DNA from: an uncultured Ruminococcus sp. | Lineage (GTDB): Bacteria > Bacillota > Clostridia > Oscillospirales > CAG-272 | NCBI GenBank assembly: GCA_902783705.1 | Contig: CACZSA010000028.1 | Coordinates: 1-9,950, forward strand | Length of the DNA stretch: 9,950 nt | Direction: 5' to 3' | In this document: one piece after another, positions 7,074-9,950 of the stretch | Layout: each line of letters starts with the position of its first letter | Position numbering within the stretch: position 1 is the first letter of the stretch | Made by a program: the position numbers and the translations under genes | Notes under the pieces: generated by a model | The model's database searches: none | Seen by the model: the letters and a program-made list of their open reading frames with translations, nothing else | Told to the model about the DNA's origin: nothing

Positions 7074-7111
7074 GTGTGCCTCCACAAATTATTCAGTCAG
7101 TAGTGTCTGGT

Positions 7112-7528
7112 TCAGTCGTCGATGGGACTGTTCCAGCTTTTCCGGGTGTTCTTGCGCTTGAAGGATACGACGCGGTAGGAACCGGGAGCGGCTCCCTCGG
7201 CGGCGCGGTAGGCCTCGATGGCGGCGGTGATGACGGCGATGAGCGCACCCTGGTCCTCCTCGGGTTCGGGTTCGGGCTCGGACGTCGGAGCGGGCGCGGA
7301 TTTCTTCGCGTCGTTCGGAGCCGGAGAGTTCTTCACCTGCTCCATGATGCGCTCGCGCTCTCTCTTCGCCTGTGCCTTGGCAACCGCGCCGAAGATGGCG
7401 ATGACGGCCCAAAGGATGCAGAGGACGAGGAACACGGTGCCCATGCCGGTGAGGATCATGCGGCCGCAGAGGGCCAGCTTCTCGCCGATCGTGCCGTACG
7501 CGAATTCAGATGCTAAAAAAACGGACAT
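7112..7528 (-). CDS. OadG-like small membrane subunit of the decarboxylase
   Basis: A 138-residue single-pass membrane protein that in this family helps assemble the complex by joining the membrane subunit to the cytoplasmic ones. A strong hydrophobic segment lies at about 25-48 (ILTGMGTVFLVLCILWAVIA), with the GMGxVFxxL pattern usual for OadG. It is followed by basic residues (KAQAKRERER), a Pro/Glu/Ser linker at 66-92 with an EPEPEPEE run, and a small C-terminal region at 93-138 that ends YRVVSFKRKNTRKSWN. That end is typical of clostridial OadG-like proteins. The start at 7528 is favoured by GGAGGG (7535-7540) 6 bases upstream; an in-frame ATG at 7546 would include that site in the coding part. 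It begins 14 bases after the carboxyltransferase gene. OadG-type proteins are poorly conserved, so the identity rests on the membrane segment, the tail and the position in the operon. Confidence 0.85.
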   Translation of the reverse strand: MSVFLASEFAYGTIGEKLALCGRMILTGMGTVFLVLCILWAVIAIFGAVAKAQAKRERERIMEQVKNSPAPNDAKKSAPAPTSEPEPEPEEDQGALIAVITAAIEAYRAAEGAAPGSYRVVSFKRKNTRKSWNSPIDD

Positions 7529-7542
7529 GGCGTACCCTCCCA

Positions 7543-9024
7543 TCAAAGAGGAAGATTGGCGTGACGGCGTCTGGGCGCGGCGGCGGACTTGCCGGAGAGC
7601 ATCAGGACCGCGGAGGTCACTCTCTGACGGACTTCCGCCGACGCGATGATGTCGTCGACCTCGCCGCAGCGCGCCGCGTGGATAACGTTTGCCTCGGTCT
7701 CCTCATACTCCGCCTCGAGCGATTCGCGCGTGACGGAGCCGGTGATCTGATCGTTCCAGAGGAGCGCGACGCCGGCGGCGGGATTCAGGCAGGCGATCCG
7801 CGCGGAATCGAGGGCGAACACGACGTCCGCGCCGAGGGATTTCGAGCCGAGAACGGAGAAAACGGAACCGTACGCGCACCCGGTCACGAGCGTGACGAGC
7901 GGCGTCTTTGCGGAGGCGTAGGCAGAGGCCAGCTTGGCGAGCTCCGCAGCGAAGGGATTCTTCTCTTCCTCAGCGGAGGAGGCGAAGCCCTCGGAATCGA
8001 CGAGCGTGACGACCGGAATGCCGAAGCAGTCGCAGAAGTTCACGAACTTTGCCGCCTTGCGCGCGCCGAGGGAGGTCAGGCGTCCGCCGTCCTTCGCGTG
8101 GTCCGTGGCGACCGTGCCGCAGACCGTGCCGTCGAAGGAGACGAAGCCCGTGACGACGGAGGGCGCGGTGTTCTTTCCGATCTCGACGAAGGATCCGGCG
8201 TCGCCGATCGTGTCGAGCAGCGCGCGGGCGTCGCGGTCGGAGGCGAAGGACGTGAGATCGACTTCGCGGTCCGGATCGTCCTCGGTGACGTTCTCCACGG
8301 CGCCTTCTTCATTGTTGGAGGGGATGCAGGAGAGCAGGCGGCGGGCACAGGCCATGGCCTCGGCGTCGTCCTTCACGGTGACGGTCGCGATGCCGTTCGC
8401 CGCGGAATCCTCGGCATGACCGCCGCCGACGACGAAGGCCGGGCTGACGCTCACGACGGACTTTTCCGTCGCGACGACGAAATCAAACATCGAAACGAGC
8501 ACGGCGGAAGCTCCCTGCGCCGCGCCGGACACCACCGCGATCTGCGGAATGACGCCGGACGCCGCGCTCACGGCCTTCATGATCCGTCCGTAGCCTGCAA
8601 GGGCGCGCACACCCGCCACGAGATCCGCGCCGGCGCTCTCGAAGCACCCGACGACGGGGCATCCGTTTTCCACGGCGAGGCGGTAGACGTTCGCGATCTT
8701 ATCGGCAGTTGCATCGCTCACGGCGGCCTTCGTGCGGGTGAGATCTTCGGCAAAGGCGTAGACGAGACATCCGTCCACCGCGCCGTAGCCGCCGATCACG
8801 CCCTCGAGCGCACCGTCCGAGGCGGGTTCGCTGTCACGGCGTCTGACGGTATACGCGCCGAGCTCCGTGAAAGTCCCTTCGTCGAAGAGCGCGGCAAGAC
8901 GTTCCCGTGCGCTGAGCTTCCCGTCCGCTCCGGGCTTGTCGTTCCGGGTCAGGAGCTCGCGGAATGCCTCGGCGGTCTTCGGATATGCGCATCCGGTCCC
9001 GCCGTCCTTCAAAATTTTCTCCAT
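7543..9024 (-). CDS. Acyl-CoA carboxylase/decarboxylase carboxyltransferase subunit (MmdA/PccB/12S type, divergent)
   Basis: A 493-residue protein of the crotonase-like carboxyltransferase family, which moves a carboxyl group between an acyl-CoA and biotin. The beginning contains KLSARERLAALFDEGTFTEL (36-55), the usual family entry. Two homologous lobes follow. The N-lobe is about 60-230, with DGVI/GGYG-type sequence and ASGVIPQIAVVSGAAQGAS (155-173). The C-lobe is about 275-475, with TSLGARKAAKFVNFCDCFGIP, LVDSEGF and TPLVTLVTGCAYGSVFSVL. Active-site loops differ from the canonical enzymes: SGGARIQEG is SAGADLVAG (130-138), and AYGGAYDVM is AYGSVFSVL (384-392). The substrate (methylmalonyl-, malonyl-, glutaconyl-CoA or other) therefore cannot be named. 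The length is close to the usual 510. The ATG at 9024 has GGAGG 4 bases upstream. It is the first gene of the seven-gene operon and follows a good promoter at 9116-9144. Confidence 0.88.
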   Translation of the reverse strand: MEKILKDGGTGCAYPKTAEAFRELLTRNDKPGADGKLSARERLAALFDEGTFTELGAYTVRRRDSEPASDGALEGVIGGYGAVDGCLVYAFAEDLTRTKAAVSDATADKIANVYRLAVENGCPVVGCFESAGADLVAGVRALAGYGRIMKAVSAASGVIPQIAVVSGAAQGASAVLVSMFDFVVATEKSVVSVSPAFVVGGGHAEDSAANGIATVTVKDDAEAMACARRLLSCIPSNNEEGAVENVTEDDPDREVDLTSFASDRDARALLDTIGDAGSFVEIGKNTAPSVVTGFVSFDGTVCGTVATDHAKDGGRLTSLGARKAAKFVNFCDCFGIPVVTLVDSEGFASSAEEEKNPFAAELAKLASAYASAKTPLVTLVTGCAYGSVFSVLGSKSLGADVVFALDSARIACLNPAAGVALLWNDQITGSVTRESLEAEYEETEANVIHAARCGEVDDIIASAEVRQRVTSAVLMLSGKSAAAPRRRHANLPL

Positions 9025-9064
9025 AGGTCCTCCAGAAGAATTGTATGATAGTAGGGTAATAATA

Positions 9065-9078
9065 TGGAAACAGTTTCA
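9065..9078 (-). promoter_or_regulatory. Catabolite-response-like palindromic operator candidate
   Basis: The minus strand reads TGAAACTGTTTCCA, a near palindrome around GAAACAGTTTC (9067-9077). Against the catabolite-response (cre) consensus TGWAARCGYTWNCW it matches 12 of 14 positions; the two mismatches fall in the central R and C. It begins about 32 bases downstream of the predicted transcription start, where a bound CcpA-type (LacI-family) regulator could block elongation. The loss of the central CG weakens the case. As RNA it cannot form a hairpin, since only one base separates the arms. Confidence 0.35.
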
Positions 9079-9115
9079 GGGAACAGGATGAAAACCATTC
9101 TGCCCCATTGTACTA

Positions 9116-9144
9116 ATCATACCGCATTTCCGGGTGATAATCAA
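9116..9144 (-). promoter_or_regulatory. Sigma-A-type promoter for the Na+ decarboxylase operon
   Basis: On the minus strand the -35 box is TTGATT (9139-9144) and the -10 box is TATGAT (9116-9121), with a 17-base spacer. Transcription should start near 9109, giving a leader of about 85 bases before the carboxyltransferase ATG at 9024. The -35 box is identical to that of the DivIVA-like operon promoter. On the plus strand of this 239-base AT-rich region, TATACT (9208-9213) is a possible -10 box for the amidohydrolase gene, but I find no convincing -35 box for it. Confidence 0.75.
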
Positions 9145-9263
9145 GTTTTCCATGAAATATTAAAAGTAAATTCACATTTCTGCCAACCGCTTCTCATTTT
9201 CGGGGACTATACTTCCCTCAGGTTTATTTTCCGATCCGATTGTATTGCATCCCCGGAGGCTCT

Positions 9264-9950
9264 ATGCGCATCGATTTCCATACCCACGCCTTTCCCGACG
9301 CCCTCGCGCCCCGCGCCCTCGCGAAGCTCGAAGGTCCCATCCACATCCCGCCCTGCACCGACGGCACCGTCTCCGGCCTGATCGAGAGGCTCGACGAGGG
9401 AGGGATCGACCGCGCCGTGGTCTGCAACATCGCGACGAACGCGAAGCAGACCGAGAACGTCAACTCCTTCGCGATCGAGACCCTCCGGGCGCACGGAGAC
9501 CGTCTCACCCCGCTCGGGAGCGTGCATCCGGACTATCCCGATCCCGAGCGCGAGATCCGGCGCATCCGGGACGCGGGCATCCCCGGGATCAAGCTCCACC
9601 CGGATTACATGGGCTTCCTGATCGACGATCCCGCCTTCGACGAGATCTTCTCCCTCGCCGCGGAATACGGCCTGTTCGTCCTCATCCACGCCGGATTCGA
9701 CGTCTATTCGCCGGATCTCATCCACGCGACCCCCGACAGGATCCTGCGCCGCATGGAGCGGTCCCCGGAAACCACGCTCGTCGCCGCGCATTACGGCGGA
9801 AACTGCCTCTACGACGAGGTCGAGGAGAAGCTGATCGGGCGGGACCTCTACATCGACGCCTCGATGGGCGAGGTCATGCGTCTCGATCCGCATCAGGCCG
9901 CCCGGATACTCTCCAAGCACGACCCGGACCGCATCCTCTTCGGCTCCGAC
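9264..9950 (+). CDS. Amidohydrolase-family metal-dependent hydrolase (cut by right edge)
   Basis: The first 229 codons of a TIM-barrel hydrolase of the Amidohydro_2 type; no stop is reached. MRIDFHTHAFPD has the H6-x-H8 metal pair right after strand 1. GIKLHPDYMGF (108-118), LIHAGF (140-145, H142), VAAHYGG (173-179, H176) and the final FGSD (226-229, D229) follow in family order, so the metal and catalytic positions appear intact. With the usual length of about 260-290 residues, some 30-60 residues are missing. Members hydrolyse or decarboxylate small molecules (for example aminocarboxymuconate- or resorcylate-type substrates), and many are of unknown substrate, as here. The ATG at 9264 has GGAGG (9255-9259) 4 bases upstream. 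It is transcribed divergently from the Na+ decarboxylase operon and shares its intergenic region. A functional link is possible but not shown. Confidence 0.88.
   Translation, partial: MRIDFHTHAFPDALAPRALAKLEGPIHIPPCTDGTVSGLIERLDEGGIDRAVVCNIATNAKQTENVNSFAIETLRAHGDRLTPLGSVHPDYPDPEREIRRIRDAGIPGIKLHPDYMGFLIDDPAFDEIFSLAAEYGLFVLIHAGFDVYSPDLIHATPDRILRRMERSPETTLVAAHYGGNCLYDEVEEKLIGRDLYIDASMGEVMRLDPHQAARILSKHDPDRILFGSD

Noticed and set aside
7259..7280. Short GGGTTC-type hexamer tandem repeat
   Set aside because: It simply encodes the Glu-Pro run in the OadG-like linker; such runs are common in this family and no independent role is indicated.
7510..9048. A 512-codon open frame on the plus strand
   Set aside because: It is antisense to the carboxyltransferase, whose family motifs are unambiguous; the plus-strand product has no recognisable features.
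9025..9109. Riboswitch in the leader of the decarboxylase operon
   Set aside because: The predicted leader is only about 85 bases, and I see no stable stem set or terminator hairpin before the ribosome site.
9207..9920. A 237-codon open frame on the minus strand
   Set aside because: It is antisense to the amidohydrolase, whose metal-binding motifs occur in the correct order on the plus strand.

Overview
The window is about 10 kb of GC-rich bacterial chromosome, very probably from an anaerobic, gut-type member of Clostridia (Oscillospiraceae or Christensenellales-like). This is an inference from gene content. The glutamyl-tRNA synthetase start is of the long clostridial type, there is a DivIVA-like coiled-coil protein, the Na+-translocating decarboxylase genes are arranged in a clostridial manner, and most genes have GGAGG ribosome sites. 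Coding DNA is GC-rich, especially at third codon positions, while the two divergent intergenic regions are clearly AT-richer. The GC bias creates long antisense open frames that are not genes. No rRNA, tRNA, CRISPR array, insertion sequence or phage gene was seen.

Layout from left to right. (1) Positions 1-204, minus strand: the first 68 codons of gltX, running off the left edge. (2) Positions 205-471: a 267-base divergent intergenic region with two good sigma-A-type promoters, one for gltX and one for the next operon. (3) Positions 472-2716, plus strand: a two-gene operon of a DivIVA-like coiled-coil protein and an XRE-type helix-turn-helix regulator, overlapping by 8 bases. (4) Around 2725-2755: a hairpin terminator that can serve both converging operons. 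(5) Positions 9024 down to 2760, minus strand: a seven-gene operon. In transcription order it encodes a carboxyltransferase (MmdA/PccB type), an OadG-like small membrane subunit, a biotin carrier protein, the OadB Na+ pump, an OadA-type carboxyltransferase, a winged-helix protein with a degenerate receiver-like N-terminus, and a SAM methyltransferase. Gaps between genes are 14, 38, 38, 35, 3 and 2 bases, with no internal terminator seen. (6) Positions 9025-9263: a divergent region with the promoter of that operon and a catabolite-response-like palindrome just downstream of it. (7) Positions 9264-9950, plus strand: an amidohydrolase cut by the right edge.

How the genes work together: the five metabolic genes form a membrane-bound, biotin-dependent decarboxylase that couples decarboxylation of a carboxylic acid or acyl-CoA to Na+ export. 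Having both an acyl-CoA-type and an oxaloacetate/pyruvate-type carboxyltransferase with one separate biotin carrier recalls the 12S, 5S and 1.3S subunits of propionibacterial transcarboxylase. The complex might therefore both transfer carboxyl groups between two substrates and pump Na+. The acyl-CoA-type subunit is divergent at its active-site loops, so its substrate is open. The regulator-like and methyltransferase genes at the tail of the operon are the least explained part of the window.
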